DNA of 64,000 nt, taken from Lasioglossum baleicum (Eukaryota; Arthropoda; Insecta; Hymenoptera; Halictidae). Below are positions 61,001 to 64,000 of this stretch, piece by piece; the stretch's first letter is position 1; the number at the start of each line of letters is the position of its first letter. The notes beneath the pieces are model-generated. The model made no database searches. It was given only the letters and a program-made list of their open reading frames with translations, and was not told where the DNA came from. Location: NCBI RefSeq assembly GCF_051020765.1, contig NC_134930.1, positions 9,672,001 to 9,736,000 of the forward strand, in the 5' to 3' direction. Made by a program: the position numbers and the translations under genes.

Positions 61001-61938
61001 CATAGTCCAAGTATGTACACAGTTTCTTCCTCTATCTCTTCTTCCTCATCCTCTATGTATGTCTTCGTTCTCTTCTTCTTCTTCTTCTTTTCCTTGCACA
61101 ACGTTCTCTCTTCTCCATTCTAATCTTAGATACCTTTGAGAAGTAAGCAGTAGAAAATGGGGTCAAGAATCTTCTCTTGAACCGAATGAAATTAAAGCGA
61201 ACGAATATCAAGCACACGAATTAACTAAATTAACTTAGAACGGTATTCGAAAGAGGATACCAAAATTAAATCAGAGTCGAGGAGATTGAAACATCCGCTA
61301 AAACTTTTCGGCCATATGATTTCGACGTATAATGGCGCAGCGTGGTGGTGGGCCGTATACATAATTGAAAAACGGGTCAGCGAACCGATCGACGATCGAG
61401 CCGAGTGAATGAGCCACGGATCCGAAGATTTGATAGCCGGTTCTCTCCCGACGCTTTTGAAAAGGACGCGCGGATTCAACGGCGGAAGTTCGCCGTGCTG
61501 TTCCGGTTAATTATTCAAATAACCGCCGAGGGGGGTGAGGGGTGGGGTGTGGCATAAAGCGGCGCGAGGAATAATAGAAATCCCCCGTGTATTCAAGCCC
61601 GTGCCGACGAACCTAACTTCGTCCCCGATGGCCTCGCAGTCTTTGCTAAATAGTAGTCGCTCGCGACGGGAATTACAGCTGCAAACTATACCAACTTTCT
61701 TCCCTCTGGAAGACCAAGTTGCTCGGCTATAGTGTCCGATACAGTGTTACATCCCGCTTTTATATTAATTCCGTTGTTACTCTTTGTTCCAGTCGAGAGG
61801 AAAATGGTGAGTCCGATCGGCCGCGAGGTGGACCGAGGCGGGGGCTCGATGTCCCGTCAGAATCATCGTGAGAATCATCGCGAGAATCATCGCGAAAATC
61901 ACCGCGCATGGGAGTGCAACGAGCTGCTGCACAAAAGG
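6628..61938 (+). CDS. PLEKHA5/6/7-like PH-domain scaffold protein (13 exons joined, both ends open)
   Basis: This spliced gene covers exons 6628-6676, 8710-8977, 13425-13635, 14937-15471, 15561-16143, 16224-16443, 16871-17119, 17711-18101, 21903-22215, 24946-29430, 60135-60459, 60853-61010 and 61793-61806 (or to 61938). Every junction has GT-AG borders and compatible phase. The joined frame from ATG 6662 has no stop through 2,589 codons. The product has an N-terminal PH domain (about residues 62-160), then low-complexity Asn/Gln/His-rich segments, the family motif KRLLEWKQRMLQSPLTRK, and a very long Ser/Pro/Glu-rich region. Vertebrate PLEKHA5/6/7 proteins bind phosphoinositides through this PH domain and act at cell junctions and microtubules, so a membrane-associated scaffold role is inferred here. 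It is roughly twice as long as the vertebrate proteins. Family WW domains are not seen and may lie in exons to the left. The C-terminal end lies beyond the window. Confidence 0.9.
6714..7654. mobile_element. Fold-back element, short copy
   Basis: Two long inverted arms (about 6714-7137 and 7203-7629) flank a roughly 65-bp spacer, so the whole piece can fold into a hairpin of more than 400 bp. The right end reads TTGGACAGTG followed by TTA, as in the copy at 44.3 kb; the left terminus is lost. The same open frame appears in both arms (MIKDGETPLLHQF...), a consequence of the palindrome and not evidence of a gene. Confidence 0.85.
7655..8709. other. Intron 1 remainder
   Basis: Unique-looking intronic DNA after the fold-back element. 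The long minus-strand frame at 8243-8863 lies antisense to exon 2 and its flank and has no family resemblance. Nothing else supported. Confidence 0.5.
8710..8977 (+). CDS. PLEKHA-like exon 2 (N-terminal half of PH domain)
   Basis: The exon enters in phase 0 after gatttcag and leaves in phase 1 at TACAAAG/gtcaga. It encodes a Pro-Val run (VPVPVPVQV), a basic Ser/Arg linker, and then the first strands of a PH domain. The segment ALQGWLHKQG...WKKRWFVLSEYCLFYYKG has the Lys-x(n)-Lys-Lys-Arg-Trp basic pocket seen in phosphoinositide-binding PH domains, at about residues 62-95. It is closest to the PLEKHA4-7 group by my reading. Confidence 0.9.
8978..10161. other. Intron 2, first part
   Basis: Non-coding. 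An 11-bp inverted repeat (tcgtgttaatt/aattaacacga) lies at about 9889-9910. No splice-supported exon found. Confidence 0.4.
10162..10370. mobile_element. MITE of the GACTGCGGAT family
   Basis: TA-GACTGCGGACTTTATGC at the left and GCATAAAGATCCGCAGTC-TA at the right. 209 bp, non-coding, TA on both edges as for Tc1/mariner-class insertions. Same long subfamily as the copies at 19.9, 37.1 and 38.5 kb. Confidence 0.85.
10371..13063. other. Intron 2, middle part
   Basis: Non-coding except for the mariner-type MITE at 11272-11493. Solitary ends of the GACTGCGGAT MITE family are visible near 11735 and 11917. No exon supported. Confidence 0.4.
11272..11493. mobile_element. Mariner-type MITE
   Basis: The left end, TA-TTGGGTTG...CGGTATTTTAAGGTG, is inverted at the right (CACCTTAAAATACCG...CCAACCC-TA). 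The GGGTTGGCAA-type terminus and TA flanks are typical of insect mariner derivatives. Confidence 0.7.
13064..13265. mobile_element. Mariner-type MITE
   Basis: Inverted ends TTAGGTTGTCCCAAAAGTTT and its complement AACTTTTGGGACAATCTAA, flanked by TA. About 200 bp with no transposase. The ends match the TTAGGTTG-type termini of mariner elements known in bees and ants. Confidence 0.8.
13425..13635 (+). CDS. PLEKHA-like exon 3 (C-terminal half of PH domain)
   Basis: The exon completes the Gly codon split from exon 2 and reads PEEEKLLGSILLPSYRVTV, then RKFAFKAEHANMRTYHFAAD, ending in the PH C-terminal helix with its invariant Trp (SMNQWVNALTLATLLQ). The strand order and the Trp near residue 150 match the second half of a PLEKHA-type PH domain. 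The donor is AATCC/gtgagt, phase 2. Confidence 0.93.
13636..14936. other. Intron 3
   Basis: Non-coding. A relic left end of the GACTGCGGAT MITE family (gcagacggattttatgcgcttat) lies at about 13808. Open frames at 14271-14624 lack splice support. Confidence 0.5.
14937..15471 (+). CDS. PLEKHA-like exon 4 (Ser/Asn/Gln-rich linker)
   Basis: The exon enters after attgcag, where one base completes a Pro codon, and leaves in phase 0 at CATCAG/gtagca. It encodes an acidic and Ser-rich segment (SVSSISSILNQSADDSDSGF), a long Asn tract interrupted by Ser, Thr and Gly, and a Gln/His-rich stretch. The Asn and Gln runs come from AAC/AAT and CAG/CAA repeats, so length polymorphism is likely. No folded domain is seen. 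Confidence 0.85.
15561..16143 (+). CDS. PLEKHA-like exon 5 (disordered linker)
   Basis: It is separated from exon 4 by an 89-bp intron. It begins VHQQKFQQQQQQTQSPVTVQ and continues with Pro/Ser-rich, tyrosine-containing sequence (QPIYANAPPKPRR, YRKSPVSPDVTVTSKSPMSDY, DYEEVYGAPQLYQ). The donor is a less common GTTAGT at 16144. It is chosen because it lies before the in-frame TAG at 16146 and gives the phase (1) needed by exon 6. Read-through would end the protein at that TAG. Confidence 0.8.
16224..16443 (+). CDS. PLEKHA-like exon 6
   Basis: Its acceptor is gcgaaaacag, with a weak pyrimidine tract, after an 80-bp intron. The first codon, ATG, is split with exon 5. It encodes PIMRQPRAQPPPRPHSADF followed by LEYEATRRPQQQ and RPKSSLDIVTTPSDAASDG, ending at TACTCCGAAGAACG/gtaact in phase 2. 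Arg/Lys-rich and proline-rich with Ser sites; no folded domain. Confidence 0.85.
16476..16679. mobile_element. MITE of the GACTGCGGAT family inside a small intron
   Basis: Left end TGGACCGCGGATTTTTATGC (outer A lost), right end ATCCCGCAGTC-TA. It makes up about half of the 427-bp intron between exons 6 and 7, so this intron was enlarged by the insertion. Confidence 0.75.
16871..17119 (+). CDS. PLEKHA-like exon 7
   Basis: The first base completes the Arg codon from exon 6, giving SEERYAAQMRQSAVYLHQAP, which reads naturally across the junction. His/Gln-rich and Arg-rich sequence follows. It ends at CACACCGA/gtgagt in phase 2. The 427-bp intron before it contains a degenerate TA-flanked MITE. 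Confidence 0.85.
17711..18101 (+). CDS. PLEKHA-like exon 8 with Ser-His-Thr repeats
   Basis: It joins exon 7 in phase 2 (HTE-LSSSSEAKLRRSLREK). A block at about 17862-17905 repeats a 9-base unit (GAGTCACAC and variants), encoding tandem Ser-His-Thr/Ala. It then runs into an acidic stretch (DPDDDDYAERSSEQD) and ends DGERKIQQ at CAG/gttagt, phase 0. The repeat is a coding minisatellite that probably varies between individuals. Confidence 0.85.
18962..19107. mobile_element. MITE of the GACTGCGGAT family
   Basis: TA-GACTGCGGATCTTTATGC at the left and CCGCAGTC-TA at the right; 146 bp, short subfamily. Confidence 0.8.
19941..20147. mobile_element. MITE of the GACTGCGGAT family
   Basis: TA-GACTGCGGGCTTGATGC at the left and GATCCGCAGTC-TA at the right; 207 bp, long subfamily with the internal sequence shared with 37.1 and 38.5 kb. 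Confidence 0.85.
20756..20822 (-). ncRNA. Hammerhead ribozyme motif, core-mutated copy
   Basis: Minus strand, 5' to 3': GUGUC (predicted cleavage after C), stem I UAAGGC/GCCUUA, core CUCAUGA, stem II GUCCU/AGGAC (perfect), GAAA, stem III ACAC. The canonical core is CUGAUGA, and the G-to-C change at the G5 position should abolish cleavage. Stem III is only 4 bp. Confidence 0.75.
20942..21814. mobile_element. Transib-like non-autonomous transposon
   Basis: 873 bp with perfect 35-bp terminal inverted repeats (20942-20976 and 21780-21814) starting CACAGTGGGTAAAATCGACG. It is flanked by the 5-bp duplication CGTTG (20937-20941 and 21815-21819). The empty site can be read from the complementary arm of the host element (GAACCGTTGCGCCG), which confirms the 5-bp duplication. 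Five-bp duplications and CAC-starting termini resembling the RAG recombination-signal heptamer CACAGTG are known features of Transib. No transposase inside. Confidence 0.75.
21903..22215 (+). CDS. PLEKHA-like exon 9 (family-defining helical motif)
   Basis: The acceptor aacattgcag is followed in phase 0 by REESM then KRLLEWKQRMLQSPLTRK. From memory this motif is nearly identical in vertebrate PLEKHA5/6/7 and is the best family diagnostic after the PH domain. A helical Leu/Ala-rich segment follows (YYKQQALLELAAHEASVAEV), then SRYNSYSSDDE. The donor is GACGAAG/gtaggg, phase 1. The end of a hammerhead-bearing transposon lies about 60 bases upstream of the acceptor. Confidence 0.93.
22216..24945. 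other. Intron 9
   Basis: Non-coding apart from the piggyBac-type MITE at 22487-22698. That MITE sits inside a wider pair of inverted ends (AAGTGTCTCTG near 22360 and its complement near 22795), perhaps an older host MITE. CT-rich and AT-rich simple sequence lies at 23936-24120. Confidence 0.45.
22487..22698. mobile_element. piggyBac-type MITE
   Basis: TTAA at both edges (22487-22490 and 22695-22698), with inverted ends CCCTTTGCACTTGA and TCGAGTCCAAAGGG. 212 bp and non-coding. Confidence 0.8.
24946..29430 (+). CDS. PLEKHA-like exon 10, giant disordered scaffold exon
   Basis: A single exon of about 1,495 codons, open throughout. The acceptor chosen is acgaatcag at 24943-24945, which has the better pyrimidine tract. 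A second in-frame acceptor at 24992-24993 would drop 16 codons; both fit phase 1. The sequence is rich in Ser, Asp, Glu and Arg, with PPPIPTSPPPLDDLE (SH3-type proline motif) and several tyrosine motifs: YLPM at 26331, YVEM at 26442 and YMEV at 26589. Short ordered-looking blocks occur, such as DIDEARRIAAELRKTTCQLL and, near the end, YVWDAENEAYRKATVEDANH. It leaves in phase 1 at GCTACAG/gtgagt; unspliced read-through would stop at 29469-29471. No recognised folded domain. Confidence 0.92.
29940..30056. mobile_element. MITE of the GACTGCGGAT family, short diverged copy
   Basis: TA-GACCACGGACTTTTATGC at the left and GCATAAAAATCCACAGTC-TA at the right; 117 bp. Confidence 0.7.
30477..30489. repeat. 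Poly-C run (13)
   Basis: An uninterrupted C run, likely length-variable or error-prone in assembly. Confidence 0.9.
30588..30734. mobile_element. piggyBac-type MITE
   Basis: TTAA at both edges with ends CCCGTTGAATGCCACGTC and GACGTGGCGCTCGAGGTA inverted; 147 bp. Confidence 0.7.
31051..31095. repeat. (GT)n(GA)n microsatellite
   Basis: Compound dinucleotide repeat, GT/TG with one A interruption, then GA. Confidence 0.9.
32395..32488. mobile_element. MITE of the GACTGCGGAT family, right end only
   Basis: Only the right terminus is clear (TTTGCATAAATATCCGCAGTC-TA). The left boundary given is approximate. Confidence 0.5.
32717..32800. repeat. GA-rich purine tract
   Basis: (GA)n core at 32725-32743 followed by GGGAGAGGGA-type variants. 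Confidence 0.8.
33180..33660. other. CpG-rich island-like stretch
   Basis: Dense in CpG and in CACG/TGCAC motifs (tgcacgttgcacgccgttgcac). Frames are open on both strands, which reflects composition. No gene supported; it could be an intronic regulatory region. Confidence 0.3.
33754..33963. mobile_element. piggyBac-type MITE
   Basis: TTAACACATTACCGATCG at the left and TATTATGTGTTAA at the right, both edges TTAA; 210 bp. Same end family as 49131-49400. Confidence 0.7.
35858..36314 (-). mobile_element. Non-autonomous Helitron
   Basis: On the minus strand it begins A/TCTCTAATCTATACAATATA and ends with the GC-rich palindromic segment GCGAGCGAAGCCGCGGGC, then AAAAGCTAG followed by T. The TC start, 3' hairpin, CTAG end and insertion between A and T are the Helitron signature. 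The internal CCCCTTTTCACCCCCTTAGGG repeats are shared with a widespread insect repeat. Confidence 0.75.
37074..37274. mobile_element. MITE of the GACTGCGGAT family
   Basis: TA-GACTGCGGATTTTATGC and GATCCGCAGTC-TA; 201 bp. Nearly identical inside to the copy 1.4 kb downstream at 38514, suggesting recent spread. Confidence 0.88.
37681..37707. repeat. (AC)n microsatellite
   Basis: Dinucleotide CA repeat with one T interruption. Confidence 0.9.
38514..38712. mobile_element. MITE of the GACTGCGGAT family
   Basis: TA-GACTGCGGATTTTATGT and GTTGCGCAGTC-TA; 199 bp, close sister of 37074-37274. Confidence 0.88.
39812..39863. repeat. GA-rich microsatellite
   Basis: Purine-only run based on GAGA/AAGA units. 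Confidence 0.85.
42304..43123. mobile_element. Solo LTR
   Basis: 820 bp starting TGTTA and ending TAACA, flanked by the 4-bp duplication CAAT (42300-42303 and 43124-43127). The uninterrupted MITE sequence (TTGCAATCGAYGCA) confirms the empty site. No internal retrotransposon region or second LTR remains. A 4-bp duplication fits Gypsy-type elements; that assignment is inferred. Confidence 0.8.
42781..43040. repeat. Five tandem units inside the solo LTR
   Basis: GGCGACCCGGTGGTGAAATA followed by GACATCGGCTAGTCC recurs at 42781, 42834, 42886, 42944 and 42998, spaced 52-58 bp with variable linkers. Confidence 0.9.
43177..43607 (+). mobile_element. Hammerhead-bearing element, copy 2
   Basis: 431 bp flanked by the 13-bp direct repeat AGTCTACTGATTA (43164-43176 and 43608-43620), which overlaps the end of the adjacent MITE. 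Complementary ends (about 43220-43270 and 43555-43603) enclose a centre with the hammerhead motif. Sequence is shared with 20561-21838 along its length. No coding capacity. Confidence 0.8.
43368..43434 (+). ncRNA. Hammerhead ribozyme motif with intact catalytic core
   Basis: Order 5' to 3': stem III GUGU, C (cleavage expected between 43372 and 43373), stem I UAAGGC (43373-43378), loop, GCCUUA (43394-43399), CUGAUGA (43400-43406), stem II GUCCU...AGAAC (one C-A mismatch), GAAA (43428-43431), stem III ACAC. All conserved core nucleotides of the hammerhead consensus are present. The ends lie in stem III, which is 4 bp, so it may need a dimer or tertiary contacts. Loops 1 and 2 contain complementary 9-mers (CCCGCUAGA and UCUAGCGGG). 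Confidence 0.85.
44272..46337. mobile_element. Fold-back element, long copy
   Basis: 2,066 bp with arms of about 800 bp (44272 to about 45088 and about 45508 to 46337) around a roughly 420-bp spacer. The outer ends are CACTGTCCAACA and its complement, flanked by TTA on both sides, a 3-bp duplication typical of PIF/Harbinger (class inferred). Arms are very similar to each other and to the shorter copy at 6714-7654. Identical arm open frames (MRAYSHAPFHR..., MIKDGDAPLLHQF...) are palindrome products without family resemblance. Confidence 0.88.
46342..46492. mobile_element. MITE of the GACTGCGGAT family, variant ends
   Basis: TA-GACAGCGGATCTTTGTGC and AAATCCGCTGTC-TA, with the same compensated change in both ends. 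151 bp, next to the fold-back element. Confidence 0.8.
47396..47566. mobile_element. MITE of the GACTGCGGAT family, diverged
   Basis: TA-GACTACGGATGTTTCTGC and TTAAAGATCCGCAGTCTT; right TA lost. Confidence 0.7.
49131..49400. mobile_element. piggyBac-type MITE
   Basis: TTAACACATTCTTGATCGAT and ATTGTCGGTCAACAATGTGTTAA-type complementary ends with TTAA at both edges; 270 bp. Confidence 0.8.
50033..50212. mobile_element. MITE of the GACTGCGGAT family
   Basis: TA-GACTGCGAATCTTTGTGC and AAAATCCGCAGTC-TA; 180 bp. Confidence 0.8.
50526..50543. repeat. Poly-C run (18)
   Basis: An uninterrupted C run, prone to length variation or assembly error. Confidence 0.9.
52315..52341. repeat. (CT)n microsatellite
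   Basis: Uninterrupted TC dinucleotide repeat. Confidence 0.9.
54812..54938. mobile_element. TA-flanked MITE (CAGGGTGTCCC-type ends)
   Basis: Left TACAGGGTATTTTCTAGC; right GATGGGACACCCTGTA. 127 bp, ends only partly complementary. Confidence 0.5.
55560..56660. other. AT-rich island
   Basis: Strikingly A+T-rich compared with the CpG-rich flanks, with repeated ATAAATACATAAAAATAATAG units at about 55700-55790. A pair of GTAACAC/GTGTTAC motifs lies near 55963 and 56032. No gene or clear element ends found. Confidence 0.4.
57484..58777. mobile_element. Transib-like non-autonomous transposon, second family
   Basis: 1,294 bp with inverted ends starting CACAGTGGGGTATTTGGCC (one mismatch over at least 35 bp). 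Flanks are CGTCG (57479-57483) and CGTTG (58778-58782), an imperfect 5-bp duplication. The interior is unlike the 20.9-kb element, and no transposase frame is seen. Confidence 0.7.
58799..58858. repeat. 12-bp minisatellite
   Basis: Five units of ATGCACCGACGG or ATGCACCGCCGA in tandem, immediately right of the Transib-like element. Confidence 0.9.
58859..60134. other. End of the long intron
   Basis: Non-coding; short overlapping frames only. The acceptor of exon 11 follows an unremarkable pyrimidine-poor stretch. Confidence 0.4.
60135..60459 (+). CDS. PLEKHA-like exon 11
   Basis: The acceptor ttggttcgcag is followed by CT, which completes the Ala codon left open by exon 10, 30.7 kb upstream. 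It encodes SGSGSVIGRDPLPPRAVSTS, a Gln-rich stretch (QAQIQMQVQTQLQTP), prolines, and SQILRAASIGDIGSSSPSM. The donor is CCATCTAT/gtgagt, phase 2. The phase match and Ser/Pro-rich style support it as part of the same gene, but the long intron makes a missed exon possible. Confidence 0.8.
60853..61010 (+). CDS. PLEKHA-like exon 12
   Basis: The acceptor caaattgcag is followed by G, completing the Met codon of exon 11. It encodes LNSSEGKDLRLTSPGG, LISPAGPLRVVSLSD and RVSSPSDSDIRVHSPS, with repeated Ser-Pro sites that could be proline-directed phosphorylation sites. It ends at CATAGTCCAA/gtatgt, phase 1. Confidence 0.82.
61011..61792. other. Intron 12
   Basis: CT-rich simple sequence just after the donor (61025-61110); otherwise nothing supported. 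Confidence 0.5.
61793..61938 (+). CDS. PLEKHA-like exon 13 (14-nt microexon or 146-nt form)
   Basis: The acceptor ctttgttccag is followed by TCGAGAGGAAAATG, giving IERKM. Two strong donors in the same phase (0) are present: gtgagt at 61807, giving a 14-nt microexon, and gtgagt at 61939, giving 146 nt. The longer form adds SPIGREVDRGGGS and a four-fold Asn-His-Arg-Glu-type repeat made by a 12-base minisatellite at about 61858-61905. Which donor is used cannot be decided here. Confidence 0.6.
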
Positions 61939-62184
61939 GTGAGTGAAAGACACACGTTCCGCGCGACGGAAACCTTCGAGTTGATTGGCATGGCGAAGCA
62001 TGGAAAGAGAAAGGAACCGAACGCAGCGACTCCGGCCTCACAGCTGATTAGCCGCTTCTATTACAATTTTTTTTAGTTTATTTTTTCTCGCACCGTATCT
62101 AGTCCCCCACCCTCGCCTCACGCGACACACCCTCCCACGCTACATGTGCGTTTCACTGGCATTTTTTCACATATTCTCACGCCA

Positions 62185-62293
62185 TTGACACGTTCACTGC
62201 CTCCGGTCCGTATAGAAAATCGATCGAGTCGGTCAAATAATTTCGTGATGCAGTTGAAATGATTATTGGATAGTTGGGCAGTCAACGTGTTAA
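62185..62293. mobile_element. piggyBac-type MITE, short
   Basis: TTGACACGTTCACTGCC and GGCAGTCAACGTGTTAA inverted; the right edge is TTAA, the left has mutated to TTGA. 109 bp. Confidence 0.65.
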
Positions 62294-62603
62294 CGTGACC
62301 AGCGATAAGCAAAGCAAAGCAAAGCAAGCACGTTCACCCGTACCGAGTTGCTCGAGAGTTTTGTTCAGCGAGTGTGCAGTAGTCCGCATTATCGTCCCAG
62401 CATGTAAATTCCATTAGCCCAATTAATTAGAATGTTGCCCGGGGGCTAACAACCCCCGTCGCACCATCCCCCGAACCTGCCTAACCTAATTAATCGCGTT
62501 TCTGCGGTCCGCGACAGGATTCGGCCAAGAACTAGACAGTCCGAGAGATTTCCTCTTCGTTGACTCTTCTTCTACGAAAATGTCTCTTCATTTCTGTCAA
62601 ATG

Positions 62604-62776
62604 TAGATTTGATGCATTCACGGACAAAAATGAGTAGATGCGATTTAAAAAAAAATACTGTTCTAATATCTTCAAACCGTTGAACATGTGTGAGGAAAGG
62701 AAGAAATTTCTATATCGCACCGGTTCGTCGCAATTCGGATAGGAAATGTTTATTTTGCATGAAGATCCACAGTGTA
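62604..62776. mobile_element. MITE of the GACTGCGGAT family, left end decayed
   Basis: Right end TTTGCATGAAGATCCACAGTG-TA; the left end keeps only TA-GATTTGATGCATTC. Internal sequence matches the long subfamily. Confidence 0.65.
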
Positions 62777-64000
62777 ACATACAGAAGAGCATACCGAAAA
62801 TTGTAATGGCTGTATCTGCTCCACTGCCATTACTTCAGCAGTACGCCGATTATGCGACTGGACAGAGGCATGACCCTGAAAGCCATTGAAATCAGACTGC
62901 AGACTATGTCGGCTCGTAAAGAGCGAACATATTCGATTGAATCGCGTTTCGTTTGAAAAGCCGAGTGCCCGGTTGTGTTTGATTAATGAGAAGCGGAGGC
63001 GGCTCGTCGCAGAAATTCATTAGCATAAACGGGGGTCAGGGCGAGAGACAGATATATATTCGACCGTGTCGAGGACGCTCTTAGAAATCCTATCAGTTCG
63101 AATTATTTAATATTCCTGGCTGGGCGAGTGGCCTGATTCTAGTTTCGTTTATAAATTGTTACGGACAAATTGTTGGAGGCGCATTGAAGCATAGATCGTG
63201 GATTGAGCAAACGGACACGGTCCGAACCGTATCATACGGGGTATCGTTCTACTCGGAGAAACGTCACGAATGTCACGGTAAAAGTTTCCTTCAAACAAAA
63301 TGAAAATCCCCGGAAAAATGTGAAGATTCCACATGGTGAATACACCGAGTGGTAGTGAAATCGAGTAGCTCGCAGCGGTCGGAACCGCAATTTCCATGAA
63401 CACTCACGGTCTGGTAGCACTCTGTAGTCGAGGGCCGAGGGTACAAGCCGATCCGGACAGGGGACCGAATGTTCTCTCTATCTGGAGTCTGCGGGACACG
63501 ATCCGGCGAGAAAGTAACGACACAAGTGTCGTCCTCCCGTTGTCGTTGTTCGCAACGTGTGCGGAGAACGAACGGTCCAAACGCTGGATCCTCCGCTTCG
63601 CGGAGAGGAGCAGGAGAAGCCTGCCTGCGGAGCATGGATCGTGGAGAGACGAGGACCCACCGGAGACGGAGAGAAAGTTCGAGAGAGCGAGAAGGAAGTC
63701 CCACTCTTCCGAAAGAGAAGCGTGGTGGCGGCGGAAGAGGGTCGAGAGGGAAAGAGGATTAAGAAAACCGTGGGCCAGGGTCGATCCTGCATACGGTCAG
63801 CAATGGTCAGCAAGGGCACCGTGCCAGGGAACTGCAGACGGTCCTTAAGCCTCCCTCACAATGGAGCTTTGTCCTCGAAACCGTCCTGCTACCGGAAATG
63901 GGCTTAGCTTCTTTATTCAAACCTTTGACTCGTAATTACGACGTCGAGTGGGACCTGCGACGAACACTTCCAAATTTTTACACCGTAATCGATTATTTCT

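Larger units (their letters stand above)
61939..64000. other. Right end of window, mostly intronic
   Basis: Contains the MITEs at 62185 and 62604. The purine-rich block at about 63420-63907 is open in all three plus-strand frames and Arg/Glu-rich in each, so composition alone may explain it. It could still contain a further exon; no frame shows a recognisable domain. Confidence 0.3.

Noticed and set aside
63396..63907. Frames of 97-150 codons open in all three plus-strand phases
   Set aside because: Open in every phase because of purine-rich, stop-poor composition; no domain. Listed only as a possible exon region.

Overview
The window is nuclear DNA of an insect, most likely a hymenopteran such as a bee. 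This is inferred from CpG-rich exons, long introns, mariner-type inverted repeats like those common in bees and ants, and the gene content. There is no prokaryotic organisation and no tRNA or rRNA gene that I could recognise.

One plus-strand gene occupies most of the window. It encodes a very large PLEKHA5/6/7-type protein (pleckstrin homology domain-containing family A). I could join 13 exons between about 6.6 and 61.9 kb, each junction having GT-AG borders and a matching codon phase. From the first visible ATG (6662) to the end of the shortest form of exon 13 they give 2,589 uninterrupted codons. Exons 2-3 encode the PH domain and exon 9 carries the family motif KRLLEWKQRMLQSPLTRK. Exon 10 is about 4.5 kb and encodes a mostly disordered scaffold region with YxxM-type tyrosine motifs. 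A 30.7-kb intron separates exon 10 from exon 11. The frame is open upstream of ATG 6662, so more N-terminal exons may lie to the left, and the 3' end lies to the right.

The rest is intronic or upstream DNA full of transposon debris. It holds Helitron pieces (3.4-4.7 kb, with a decayed helicase, and 35.9-36.3 kb), two fold-back elements (6.7-7.7 and 44.3-46.3 kb), at least 13 copies of a TA-flanked MITE, several TTAA-flanked piggyBac-type MITEs, mariner-type MITEs, two Transib-like elements with CACAGTG termini, and a solo LTR nested in a MITE.

The most unusual find is a roughly 400-430-bp element present twice (20.56-21.84 kb, split by a Transib-like insertion, and 43.18-43.61 kb). Each copy is flanked by a 13-bp direct repeat, has complementary ends, and carries a hammerhead self-cleaving ribozyme motif at its centre. 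The 43.4-kb copy keeps the CUGAUGA...GAAA core; the 20.8-kb copy has a substitution in it. No protein-coding gene other than the PLEKHA-like gene could be supported.
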